From Pelomonas sp963422775 (lineage in GTDB: Bacteria > Pseudomonadota > Gammaproteobacteria > Burkholderiales > Burkholderiaceae_C), in the NCBI GenBank assembly GCA_963422775.4, contig CAUJSJ030000147.1:1-64000 (forward strand): a stretch of 64,000 bases of DNA, given 5' to 3'. Made by a program: the position numbers and the translations under genes. Below the pieces are notes generated by a model that saw nothing but the letters and a program-made list of their open reading frames with translations, had not been told where the DNA came from and did no database searches. Of this stretch, positions 26,246-34,762 are shown in pieces. Position 1 is the first letter of the stretch. Each line of letters opens with the position of its first letter.

Positions 26246-27565
26246 TCACCAGGTCCTGAGGCGGCTGCCGAACAATGCATAGAAAAGAATGAGGCCGTAC
26301 CAAGGCAGCATGACCCAGTAGCCCAGCTGCGGGCTGGTCACGTCGGCCAGGTGGCCGTAGAGCATGGGGATCAACGCGCCACCAGCAATGCCCATGATGA
26401 GCAGGGCCGAACCGGCCGCCGTGTATTTGCCCAGGCCTTCGAGCGCCAGCGGCCAGATGGACGGCCAGACCAGGGCGTTGGACAAGCCCAGCATGGCCAG
26501 GAAGAACACGGTGTTGGGCACCGCCGGTACGCCGGCCCAGCCCAGCAGGGCTTGCGAGATGCTCGACTCTGTGGGCGATGACGTTGCGACGCCGAGCACG
26601 AACGCGATGCCGCTGACAGCCGAGAAGAGGAGCGCCGCGCGCTGCGACATCCAGCGCGGGATCAGCGCCACGCCGAGCAGATAGCCCAGCACCATGAAGC
26701 CCATGGTGTACGACGTCAGCACGCCGTAGTGGGCCACGCCGAGCTGGCGGCCGTACAGGCCGATCGTGTCGCCGGCGATGACTTCCACGCCCACGTAGCC
26801 AAACAGCGCAATCGCACCGAGCACGACCTGCGGGTACTGGAACACGCCCCAGCGCTTCACGGTGCCCGCAGGCGTGCCAGCGGCCTCCAGCTCGGGCTCA
26901 CGCAGTGACGAGAAGTGGATCAAGGCCATGAAGGCCAGCAAGCCCGCGGCCATCACCGCGTACGGAAAGACCAAGCGCTGCGACAACTCGTTGCGCAGCG
27001 CCTCGCGGCCGGCGGCGTCCAAGGCCGCGAGCGCTGGCTCGGAGAAGCGCTCCATGCCCGACAGGATCAGCGCCGAGAACACCAGCGGCACGACGATGCC
27101 GGCACCCTTGTTGAACAGGCCCATGATCGAGATGCGCATGGCGGCGCTCTCGCGTGAGCCGATGCAGACGATGTAGGGGTTGATGGCCGTCTGCATCAGC
27201 GTCATGCCGCTGGCCAGCGTGAACAGAGCGATCAGGAAGACGGCGTACTCACCCGAACGCGCCGCCGGAATGAAGGCCAGTGCACCGACGGCCATGACGC
27301 CGAGCGCCGCCGTCATGCCGCGCTTGTAGCCGATGCGCGCGAGGATGGCCGCGCTCGGCAGGGCCATGACCGTGTAGGCGATGTAGAAGGCGAACGCGAC
27401 CCACAGCGCCTGGAAGTTGTTCAGCTCGCAGACGATCTTCAGGAAGGGGATCAGCGAACCGTTCAGCCAGGTGACGAAGCCGAGGATGAAGAACATCAGC
27501 CCGATGAAGAGCATGGGCAGCAGCACGCCCTGGCCTGCCGTGGGTGTGAGGGTTTTGGTGTGCAT
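26246..27565 (-). CDS. FHS-family sugar:proton MFS permease
   Basis: A 439-residue, 12-helix MFS permease of the fucose/galactose/glucose (FHS, FucP/GluP) group. Family landmarks are FILGFVTWLNGSLIPFLKIVC in helix 1 and TLMQTAINPYIVCIGSRESA after helix 4, and GLSNALVWPSIWPLALEGLG in the C half. The ATG at 27565 begins the usual N terminus; a longer open frame upstream is not permease-like. It follows a TonB-dependent receptor gene by 74 bp on the same strand. Outer-membrane receptor plus inner-membrane sugar permease is a typical uptake pair in carbohydrate-scavenging Gram-negatives. Confidence 0.92.
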   Translation of the reverse strand: MHTKTLTPTAGQGVLLPMLFIGLMFFILGFVTWLNGSLIPFLKIVCELNNFQALWVAFAFYIAYTVMALPSAAILARIGYKRGMTAALGVMAVGALAFIPAARSGEYAVFLIALFTLASGMTLMQTAINPYIVCIGSRESAAMRISIMGLFNKGAGIVVPLVFSALILSGMERFSEPALAALDAAGREALRNELSQRLVFPYAVMAAGLLAFMALIHFSSLREPELEAAGTPAGTVKRWGVFQYPQVVLGAIALFGYVGVEVIAGDTIGLYGRQLGVAHYGVLTSYTMGFMVLGYLLGVALIPRWMSQRAALLFSAVSGIAFVLGVATSSPTESSISQALLGWAGVPAVPNTVFFLAMLGLSNALVWPSIWPLALEGLGKYTAAGSALLIMGIAGGALIPMLYGHLADVTSPQLGYWVMLPWYGLILFYALFGSRLRTW

Positions 27566-27593
27566 TTGAGAGGGCGTCAGGCAAGGGCCGGCA

Positions 27594-27611
27594 GCGGTGT
27601 GTGTACACCGC
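27594..27611. promoter_or_regulatory. Palindrome between TonB receptor and sugar permease genes
   Basis: GCGGTGT and ACACCGC flank GTGT, forming an 18-bp inverted repeat in the 74-bp gap. It could be an operator for separate control of the permease or an mRNA hairpin. No U-run follows. Confidence 0.4.
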
Positions 27612-27639
27612 CGCCGGGAACCACAACAGAGGTCGTACC

Positions 27640-30228
27640 TTAGAACTTGGCCCGCACGCCGATGCTGTAGCGCGCACCGTTCTCGTACGCGCCGACCGGG
27701 ATGCCGTCGACCGTGTTGGACTTGATGACTTCGTTGTTGAGGTTCACCGCACTGGCGTAGACGGCGATCTTCTTCGTCACGTCCCAGCTCGCCGACGCAT
27801 CCCACTGGCCATAGGCGCTGTTGACGACCTGGCCACCCATCTCGACGTTGCCATAGCTCTTGGAGCGGTAGTTGTACGAGACCCGCAGGCTGATGGGACC
27901 TTGCTCGTAGTAGCCGCTGAAGTTGAACTGGTCACGCGAGTTGCCCAGCACCTTCAGGCGCGGCTGGCCGGCGACCGAGCCGGCCTTGGCGTCGGTGAAG
28001 GTGTAGTTCACGACGGTGCCGAAGCCGGTGTTGCCGAAGGGCTGCTGCCACTGCAGCTCGAAGCCCTTGATGTCCGCGCCGTTGTCGGCGTTGTACGGGC
28101 GCTCCACGGTCAGCGTTTCGTTGCCCACCTGCTCGGACTTGGAGGCCTTGTAGGTGAAGGTGTCGAGCTTCTTGATGAAGAAGGTGCCGGAGATCAGGGC
28201 CGCATCGGCGTAGTACCACTCGGCGCCAATCTCGGCCTGGTTGGCATGCACCGGCTTGAGCAGCGGGTTGCCGGCATAGCCCTTGGACAGCACGGTGCCG
28301 TCCCGGCGCAGGCCGGGGCTGAGCAGATCGAAGGTCTGGCGGGCCATGGCGCGCGACACCGAGCCGCGCAGGATCAGCTCCTTGCTCAGGTCGTAGACGA
28401 CGTTCAGGCTGGGCAGCGCATCGGTGTAGTTGTTGCCGACGCTGGTGGGCGAGAAGCCGCCGCTGGCGTTGCCGAGATAGCCGTCCGAGGTCTGCTGCGT
28501 GCGCACGAAACGCAGGCCGAAGTCGCCGCGGAACTTGGCCACAGAGAAGTCGGCCTTGGCGTACACAGCGGAGATGCGCTCGTGGATCTTGTAGTTCTCG
28601 TTGAGCACGTCCTTGTAGGTCATGGCCTTGTCAAACATCGGGATGCCCTTGCTGGCCACCAAGCCGTCGTCGTACCAGGCGTACTGCGTCAGCGCGTCGG
28701 ACGTGGCGGCCTGCTGGCTCAGCAGCGGCGAGGCGCCCGTCGACAGATCCGCCAGCGTGAACGACTGCCAGCCATTCGAGCCCGGCCCGGCCGTGCCCTG
28801 GATGCGGGAGTTCTTCAGCGTGTTGTCGCGCCGCTTGACGCCCAGCTTCACGGCGTTGATGACGCCACCGTCGATGTCGAAGGTCACATCGCCCTGGGCG
28901 TAGTTCTCCTTGGCCTCCATGCGGCGGATGCGGTCGTCGCCGGCCTTCAGCGTCAGCGCCTTGGGGTCGAGCGGGCTGACGTCGAGGTACTTCACGCCGT
29001 AGTGATCGGGCCCAAGGCTGATCGTCGTGCGCGTGTCGCCTTCCATCCAGAAGTGGCGGTCATGCGAGCTGCCGCCCGAGCTGTTGGTGGTGCCGGCCTG
29101 GCCGTGCAGCTTCCAGTTGCCGCCTTGGTAGCTGCCGTCGAGGTCCGCCACGCGGGACTTGATGTAGCTCTCGCGGTAGATGGGCTCGAAGGACACGCCC
29201 GTCTTGGGGCCGAAGGTGCCGCCGACCAGGGCCTTGGAACCGTCGGCCACGGTGATGAACTTCGGGTCGACGGCGCTGATGACGCCGCCCACCGCCAGGC
29301 CGCCGGCCTGCCAGAGGTAGTTCTGGTTGTTGTTGTTCATCTTCATGTCCGAATCCATCAGGTTCAGGACGATGTCGGTGGCCGGGTTGGGCTGGAACTG
29401 CAGCGCCAGGTTGGTCGTCGTGCGTTCACGCTCCTGGCGGAAGATGGCCGAGCCACCGCCCCAGGAGGCATAGGCGTTGGTGACCGCGCCGTTCTGGTCC
29501 TTGACGTCGTACTTGCCGTCGGAGAACTGCTCCAGGCCGTCGCGGCGCATGTGGCGCTTCTGGCTGCTGATGGCCAGCAGCACGCCAAAGGTCTTGTCGT
29601 CGCTCTTCCAGTTCAACAAGCCCGAGACCTGCGGGTCGGTCTTGCCGGGCAGCTTGCTGTACATCGCCTCGGCCGAGGCCTGCAGCGTCAGCTGGTCCTT
29701 GAAGGCCAGGGGCTTGCGGGTCTTGACGATGACGAGGCCACCGATGCTGCCTTCATCCAGGTCGGCCGACGGGCTCTTGAAAACGTCCAGGCTGCCGACG
29801 ATCTCGGAGGGCAGCACGTCGTAGTTGAAGCTGCGCGTCTGCGGCTCGTTCAGCCACCACTCGGAGGACGCCACGGCTTGGCCGTTGAGCTGCGTCATGT
29901 TGAGGTTCTTGTCCGTGCCGCGCACGAAGATGGCCTTGCCCTCGCCCCAGATGCGGTCCACCGAGATGCCGGGCACGCGCTGCAGCGAGTCGGCCACGTT
30001 CTTGTCGGGGAACTTGCCCACGTCCTCGGCGCTGATGCTGTCGACGATGTTCTGCGACTCGCGCTTCTCGGCCAGGTTCTTCTTCAGCGTCGCCCGCACG
30101 CCGCGGATCTCGACGGTGTCGAGCTGCTGGTTCGCTTCCTGCGCGCTGGCGGAACCGAACGCTGCGGCCCCCAGTGCGAGACCGATGAGATGGGGCAAGA
30201 GGTTCTGCTTGAAATGAGGCTTGGCCAC
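27640..30228 (-). CDS. TonB-dependent outer-membrane receptor (carbohydrate type)
   Basis: An 862-residue TonB-dependent receptor. A signal peptide is followed by a TonB-interaction/plug region (QQLDTVEIRGVRATLKKNLA, SAEDVGKFPDKNVADSLQRV, PGISVDR). FPDKNVADSLQR is typical of the subfamily that imports plant or algal sugars in Xanthomonas and Caulobacter. The barrel ends with the terminal-phenylalanine strand RYSIGVRAKF. The GTG at 30228 is chosen because AGGAG lies 8 bp upstream and the signal peptide starts there; an upstream start at 30288 adds 20 unlikely residues. The neighbouring MFS permease suggests a mono- or oligosaccharide substrate. Confidence 0.92.
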   Translation of the reverse strand: MAKPHFKQNLLPHLIGLALGAAAFGSASAQEANQQLDTVEIRGVRATLKKNLAEKRESQNIVDSISAEDVGKFPDKNVADSLQRVPGISVDRIWGEGKAIFVRGTDKNLNMTQLNGQAVASSEWWLNEPQTRSFNYDVLPSEIVGSLDVFKSPSADLDEGSIGGLVIVKTRKPLAFKDQLTLQASAEAMYSKLPGKTDPQVSGLLNWKSDDKTFGVLLAISSQKRHMRRDGLEQFSDGKYDVKDQNGAVTNAYASWGGGSAIFRQERERTTTNLALQFQPNPATDIVLNLMDSDMKMNNNNQNYLWQAGGLAVGGVISAVDPKFITVADGSKALVGGTFGPKTGVSFEPIYRESYIKSRVADLDGSYQGGNWKLHGQAGTTNSSGGSSHDRHFWMEGDTRTTISLGPDHYGVKYLDVSPLDPKALTLKAGDDRIRRMEAKENYAQGDVTFDIDGGVINAVKLGVKRRDNTLKNSRIQGTAGPGSNGWQSFTLADLSTGASPLLSQQAATSDALTQYAWYDDGLVASKGIPMFDKAMTYKDVLNENYKIHERISAVYAKADFSVAKFRGDFGLRFVRTQQTSDGYLGNASGGFSPTSVGNNYTDALPSLNVVYDLSKELILRGSVSRAMARQTFDLLSPGLRRDGTVLSKGYAGNPLLKPVHANQAEIGAEWYYADAALISGTFFIKKLDTFTYKASKSEQVGNETLTVERPYNADNGADIKGFELQWQQPFGNTGFGTVVNYTFTDAKAGSVAGQPRLKVLGNSRDQFNFSGYYEQGPISLRVSYNYRSKSYGNVEMGGQVVNSAYGQWDASASWDVTKKIAVYASAVNLNNEVIKSNTVDGIPVGAYENGARYSIGVRAKF

Positions 30229-30412
30229 GTAGGTGCTCCTGGGCAACGAGTTCTGTTGGACCGGCCTCGCCCGCGGCGGGTGTGCCAACGGGCGGGGCTC
30301 GACTCAGAAGGCCAGGGCTGCGTTGTCTCTTGTCGTCAGACCCTGGCCAGTGCCCGCAATCTAGCGGCGGCGGCCACGCCGGGAGCACGGCGTTGCGCTT
30401 TGTTGGACTTCA

Positions 30413-30437
30413 TTGCGCCGACGTTACGTTGGCGCAA
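30413..30437. promoter_or_regulatory. 25-bp near-perfect palindrome, candidate operator
   Basis: TTGCGCC and GGCGCAA flank a centre containing ACGT-T-ACGT, giving a 25-bp odd-centred palindrome with one mismatched pair. It lies about 185 bp upstream of the TonB receptor start and 8 bp past the fahA stop. The dyad with a central CG step resembles LacI-family operators. There is no U-run, so it is not a typical terminator. Confidence 0.5.
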
Positions 30438-30444
30438 GACAGGG

Positions 30445-31674
30445 TCAGGCCGCGGGCGTGATTTGCCCGTCGCAGGCCCCGAAACCGATGCGTCGAAATC
30501 CGGGTTTCTCCGCAAAGGCGCGCAGGCCGAGGGTGTCGCCGTCGAGCACGAACGTTCTCGTCTCGCCGTTGGGCAGGGTGATCGGCTGCTTGCCGCCGCC
30601 GGTCAGCTCCAGCAGCGAGCCGGCCTCTTCGGGTTGCGGGCCGCTGATGGTGCCCGTGCCCAGCAGGTCGCCCGGCTGCAGATTGCAACCGTTGCTCGCG
30701 TGGTGGGTCAGCATCTGCGCGAGCGACCAGTAGGCGTGGCGCAGGTTGGAGCGCGACAGCCGCGTCGGCTCGGCCATCGAAGGCGTCTTGAACCAGACCT
30801 CCAGCTCGATGTCGTAGTTCGCGTTGGCACGGTGGGCGGGCGAGTCGAGATAGGGCAGCGGCTGCGGGTCTTCGGCAGGCCGCGTGAACGGGATGCGGAA
30901 GGGCGCCAGCGCCTCCATCGTGACGATCCACGGCGAGATGGTGGTACCGAAGTTCTTGGCCAGGAAGGGGCCGAGCGGCTGGTACTCCCAGGGCTGGATG
31001 TCACGGGCCGACCAGTCGTTGAGCAGCGTCAGGCCGAAGGCGTGTTCATCGGCCTCGTCGATGCCGAAGGGCTCGCCCAAGGCATTGCCTGGCCCGACGA
31101 ACAGGCCCAGCTCCAGCTCGCAGTCGACACGCGCGCTCGGCTTGAACACGGGCGCCTCGGCATCCGGCGGCTTGACCTGGCCCTTGGGCCGGCGCAGCGG
31201 CGTGCCACTGACGACGATGGAGGAGCTGCGGCCGTGGTAGCCGATGGGCACCCACTGGTAGTTGGGCAGCAGCGGGTTGTCCGGGCGGAACAGCTTGCCA
31301 ATGGCGCGGGCGTGGTGGATGCCGGTGTAGAAATCTGTGTAGTCACCGATGCGGCAGGGCAGCGTGTATTCGGCCTGGGCCTGCGGCACGAGTTCGAGCA
31401 CCGGCGAGCCAGCCTTCAAGGTATCGAACAGGCGATGGCGAAGCGCGCGGCGTTCGAGGCTCGGGCGTGCCATCAGCGCGTTCAGGTCGGCGATGCCCCA
31501 GGCGCTCAGGTCCAGGATCTGGTCACCGATACCCACGCCCACGCGCCAGGGCTCCAGCGTGCCGGCGCGGCGGAAAGAACAGAACGGCAGATTCTGCAGC
31601 GGGAAGTCGGTGGCCGGGTCGTTGGCCGAGGCGACCCAGGACAGGGCCGCGGCGTCGTGGGTATGGTCAAGCAT
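30445..31674 (-). CDS. fahA: Fumarylacetoacetase
   Basis: Last step of tyrosine/homogentisate catabolism: hydrolysis of fumarylacetoacetate to fumarate and acetoacetate. The 409-residue protein shows an N-terminal SH3-like domain (LPFCSFRRAG), then IGDYTDFYTGIHHARAIG, GYHGRSSSIVVSG, and the metal-site and catalytic region with ELELGLFVGPGN and LLNDWSARDIQPWEYQPLGP. The ATG overlaps the hmgA stop by 8 bp. Maleylacetoacetate isomerase is not in this operon as far as visible. Confidence 0.96.
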   Translation of the reverse strand: MLDHTHDAAALSWVASANDPATDFPLQNLPFCSFRRAGTLEPWRVGVGIGDQILDLSAWGIADLNALMARPSLERRALRHRLFDTLKAGSPVLELVPQAQAEYTLPCRIGDYTDFYTGIHHARAIGKLFRPDNPLLPNYQWVPIGYHGRSSSIVVSGTPLRRPKGQVKPPDAEAPVFKPSARVDCELELGLFVGPGNALGEPFGIDEADEHAFGLTLLNDWSARDIQPWEYQPLGPFLAKNFGTTISPWIVTMEALAPFRIPFTRPAEDPQPLPYLDSPAHRANANYDIELEVWFKTPSMAEPTRLSRSNLRHAYWSLAQMLTHHASNGCNLQPGDLLGTGTISGPQPEEAGSLLELTGGGKQPITLPNGETRTFVLDGDTLGLRAFAEKPGFRRIGFGACDGQITPAA

Positions 31675-32953
31675 TCTTGAATTCTTCCTTCAGGCCTTGC
31701 CAGCAGTCGGCGTAGGTCGTTTCCAGCGGCGCGTCACGCAGCGCCCAGGCGGTGGGTTTCAGGGGCCAGCGAGTCTCGAACATGAAGGCCAGCGTGTTGT
31801 CCAGCTTGTGCGGCTTCAGGTCAGCGCCGCTGGCCTTGTCGAAGGCCTCGGTGTCCGGGCCGTGCGGCACATAGCTGTTGTGCAGGCTGGCGCCGCCCGG
31901 CTTGAAGCCCTCGGGCTTGGCGTCGTACTGGCCCAGCACCAAGCCCATGAACTCGCTCATCACGTTGCGGTGGTACCAGGGCGGGCGGAAGGTGTCCTCG
32001 GCCACCATCCAGCGCGGCGGAAAGATGACGAAGTCGACGTTGGCCCAGCCGGGCATGTCGCTGGGGCTGGTCAGCACCGTGAAGATGCTGGGGTCGGGGT
32101 GGTCGAAGCTGACGGTGTTGATCGTCATGAAGCGAGCCGTGTCGTAGCGGTAGGGCGTGAGGTTGCCGTGCCAAGCCACGACGTTGAAAGGGCTGTGGGG
32201 CTGCGTCGCGCGCCACAGCTGACCGCCGTGGCGCCGGACGATTTCGTACCCGCCCTCCTCGGCTTCATGCCAGGCCACGGGCGCCTCGAAGTCCCGCGCG
32301 TTGGCCAGGCCGTTGGAGCCGATGGGGCCGAGCTCGGGCAGGCGGAAGGCCGCACCGTGGTTCTCGCAGACATAGCCGCGCGCCGGCACGTCCAGCGGGT
32401 CGACCTTGAAGGCCAGGCCGCGCGGCAGCAGCGCGATGGAGCCGGGCGCGACTTCAAGCCGGCCCAGCTCGGTCGTGATCAGCAACCGCCCTTGCTGGGG
32501 TACGAGCAGCATCTCGGCATCGGCATTCACCAGCGCGCGCCGGCCCATGGCCCGCGTGACCACGTAGGCCAGCGCGGCCATGCCGCCGATGCCGGCCTCG
32601 CCGTTGACGGCGTAGCTGCGCAGGCCGTCGACGAAGTCGCCCTCGCCCTGCAGCGGTGTCGGGCCCCAGCGCAGCGGATCGGGCGGCGCGCTCTCGCCCT
32701 GCGCAGCGCCGCTCTTCCACAGCGGGTGTGGCAGCGCCTCGTAGCCGCCGCAGACGACCGAGGGACGGCGGCGGTAGAGCCAGGTGCGCTGGTTGTCGGC
32801 CCGCGGCGCGGTGAAGGCGCTGCCGGACAGCAGTTCGGCGTACAGCCCGTGCGGTGCGCGCTGCGGGCTGTTGCGGCCGATGGGCAGCGCGCCGGGCACG
32901 GCCTCGCTGCTGTGCTGGTTGCCGAAGCCGGTGAGGTAGGTCAGTTCAGTCAT
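31667..32953 (-). CDS. hmgA: Homogentisate 1,2-dioxygenase
   Basis: HmgA opens the homogentisate ring with iron and oxygen to give maleylacetoacetate. The 428 residues match the family. Landmarks: MTELTYLTGFGNQHSSEA at the N terminus, FNVVAWHGNLTPYRYDTARF, VIFPPRWMVAEDTFRPPWYH with iron-ligand histidine and glutamate nearby, and SLHNSYVPHGPDTEAF. The ATG at 32953 begins the conserved N terminus; the frame is open 39 bp further. fahA follows with 8 bp overlap. Confidence 0.97.
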   Translation of the reverse strand: MTELTYLTGFGNQHSSEAVPGALPIGRNSPQRAPHGLYAELLSGSAFTAPRADNQRTWLYRRRPSVVCGGYEALPHPLWKSGAAQGESAPPDPLRWGPTPLQGEGDFVDGLRSYAVNGEAGIGGMAALAYVVTRAMGRRALVNADAEMLLVPQQGRLLITTELGRLEVAPGSIALLPRGLAFKVDPLDVPARGYVCENHGAAFRLPELGPIGSNGLANARDFEAPVAWHEAEEGGYEIVRRHGGQLWRATQPHSPFNVVAWHGNLTPYRYDTARFMTINTVSFDHPDPSIFTVLTSPSDMPGWANVDFVIFPPRWMVAEDTFRPPWYHRNVMSEFMGLVLGQYDAKPEGFKPGGASLHNSYVPHGPDTEAFDKASGADLKPHKLDNTLAFMFETRWPLKPTAWALRDAPLETTYADCWQGLKEEFKNA

Positions 32954-32972
32954 GGTGTGTGCTGGAGAGCAG

Positions 32973-33170
32973 TCATCGGGATTCGCGCGCAAGCGCGAAC
33001 GCCTGACGAAGCACCTCGCGGTCGCCGATGTGGTTGCACAGGATCAGGGTCAGCCGCGCCAGCCAGTCGGCCGCGGCCTCGTCGCTCAGCTCCGCTTGGG
33101 CGGCGATGAGTTCGGCGTAGAACGCATCGGACTCACCACCGAAATTTGGGGTCAGGTTCAATTTAGTCAA
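32973..33170 (-). CDS. DUF2783 family small protein
   Basis: A 65-residue protein starting at a TTG (33168-33170) that overlaps the monooxygenase stop as TTGA, with GGAGG 5 bp upstream. The sequence (NLTPNFGGESDAFYAELIAA, then LTLILCNHIGDREVLRQAF) fits DUF2783, short helical proteins encoded beside flavin monooxygenases in aromatic catabolic operons. Function unknown. Position and tight overlap suggest a role with the monooxygenase, for example as an accessory subunit; this is inference. Confidence 0.75.
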   Translation of the reverse strand: MTKLNLTPNFGGESDAFYAELIAAQAELSDEAAADWLARLTLILCNHIGDREVLRQAFALARESR

Positions 33171-34759
33171 TCGGGCCTCCCGTGGGCGCAGGCCAGCGCG
33201 GCGCGCACCGCGTCGGCATCGAAACGATGCCAGCGTGCGGCGATGATGGCGTCGGGCCGGACCAGATGGACGCTGCCGGGGCGGGCGCCGTAACGCGTGG
33301 CGGCCAGGCCTTCCGCCGGCAGCGTGATGACGCGCAGCCCCCCAGCCTGCACCGGCCAGCCGAACGCCAGCAGCGCGAAACCACCTGCCAGCGCTTCGCT
33401 GAGCCAGCCGCCGCCATCCAGCGGCGCATCGGGCGCAGGGCAACCTGGGCCGGGGCCGGCTTGCCAAGCCTCTTCTTCGGGCGTGCTCAGCGGCGAGTCC
33501 AGGTGCTCGGTCGGCAGGGAAAGCCGGCCGCTGTTGACCAGCGCCTTCGCGAAGTCCGTGCGGGCGGCCAGGTCCAGCGCGGCGCGGCGAAATCTGCGGC
33601 TCAGGGCGCTCTTGGGGCTGATGAAATCGGTCGCACGGGTCGAGTGGCCGATGTTGTCGTCGGCGGCCTCGATGCGCTCGAACTCGTAGGAATCGAGCAG
33701 CACGTCACCGCCCTCCCCTTTCAACACGGCGGCCAGCTTCCAGCCGAGGTTGTCGACATCCTGCACGCCGCTGTTGGCGCCGCGCGCGCCGAAGGGCGAG
33801 ACCTGGTGGGCCGCATCGCCGGCGAGCAGCACGCGGCCCACGCGAAAGCGCTCGGCACGTCGGCAGGCGAACTGGTAGATGGACGACCAGGCCAGCTCGA
33901 AGGGCGCGCCGTCCAGCATCGCGCCCACGCGGGCCTTGATGCGATCAGGCTGCCTTTCGGCCTCGACATCGGCGTCGCGGCCGAGCTGGAAGTCGATGCG
34001 CCAGAGGCCGTCGGCCTGCGCATGCAGCAGCACGGACTGGCCGCGGTGAAAGGGCGGGTCGAACCAGAACCACCGCTCGGGCCTGGCCGGATCCAGGCCG
34101 CGCGGCCGGGCTCCGGGCGCGAGGGTGACGTCGGCGATGAGGAAACGGTCCTCGAAGACCTGGCCGGCAAAGCCCAGGCCCAGCAGCGTGCGCGTGGGGC
34201 TGCGAGCGCCGTCACAGGCGACGACCCAGTCGGCACGCATGTCGAACAGGCCGTCGGGTGTGCGCACGTTCAGCGTGACGCCCTGAGACGGGTCATCGGC
34301 GTCCTGCTCCAGCCCGATCAGCTCATGCCTGCCGCGCAGCTCGATGCGGCCATCCAGCTGCGCCGCACGCACCAGCCGCGCTTCCACCTGGTCCTGCTGC
34401 AGGTTGACCATGGCCGGCATCTTGTGGCCGGCCTCTGGCAGCAGATCGAAGCTGTAGGCCTCGCGCTCACCGTGGAAGACGCGGCCGCGCTGCCAGCGCA
34501 CGCCCTCGCGCGCCACGGCCTCGCCAATGCCGAGACGGTCGAAGACCTCCAGCGTCTTCTTGGCCCAGCACACCGCGCGCGAGCCGCTGCCGATGCGATC
34601 GTTGTCGTCGATGACGACGACGGGCATGTCGCGCCGGGCCAGGTCCAGCGCCAGCGTCAGGCCCACCGGCCCGGCACCAACGATGACGACAGGCCGGCGC
34701 TGCGGCTGGCCGGAGCGCTGCTCCAGGCTCTGTTGGTAGGGGTAGTGCGGCAAACCCAC
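33167..34759 (-). CDS. FAD-dependent aromatic monooxygenase (MhpA-like)
   Basis: A 530-residue group A flavoprotein hydroxylase. The FAD-binding motif VIVGAGPVGLTLALDLARR is near residue 25, the DG motif is DWVVACDGARSPTR, and the second FAD motif is LLAGDAAHQVSPFGARGANS. A C-terminal thioredoxin-like region (about residues 440-530) is as in MhpA/PheA-type enzymes. The GTG start is 3 bp past the MBL-gene stop. Placed with hmgA and fahA, it may hydroxylate a phenyl-acid to a homogentisate-type diphenol (for example 3-hydroxyphenylacetate); the substrate is inferred only. Confidence 0.9.
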   Translation of the reverse strand: MGLPHYPYQQSLEQRSGQPQRRPVVIVGAGPVGLTLALDLARRDMPVVVIDDNDRIGSGSRAVCWAKKTLEVFDRLGIGEAVAREGVRWQRGRVFHGEREAYSFDLLPEAGHKMPAMVNLQQDQVEARLVRAAQLDGRIELRGRHELIGLEQDADDPSQGVTLNVRTPDGLFDMRADWVVACDGARSPTRTLLGLGFAGQVFEDRFLIADVTLAPGARPRGLDPARPERWFWFDPPFHRGQSVLLHAQADGLWRIDFQLGRDADVEAERQPDRIKARVGAMLDGAPFELAWSSIYQFACRRAERFRVGRVLLAGDAAHQVSPFGARGANSGVQDVDNLGWKLAAVLKGEGGDVLLDSYEFERIEAADDNIGHSTRATDFISPKSALSRRFRRAALDLAARTDFAKALVNSGRLSLPTEHLDSPLSTPEEEAWQAGPGPGCPAPDAPLDGGGWLSEALAGGFALLAFGWPVQAGGLRVITLPAEGLAATRYGARPGSVHLVRPDAIIAARWHRFDADAVRAALACAHGRPD

Positions 34760-34762
34760 GGC

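Noticed and set aside
27601..31680. Very long open frame on the plus strand (1359 codons) and similar ones (for example minus 47139-51434)
   Set aside because: They lie antisense to well-supported genes, translate to low-complexity arginine/glycine/valine-rich sequence, and arise from high GC; no domain is recognisable.
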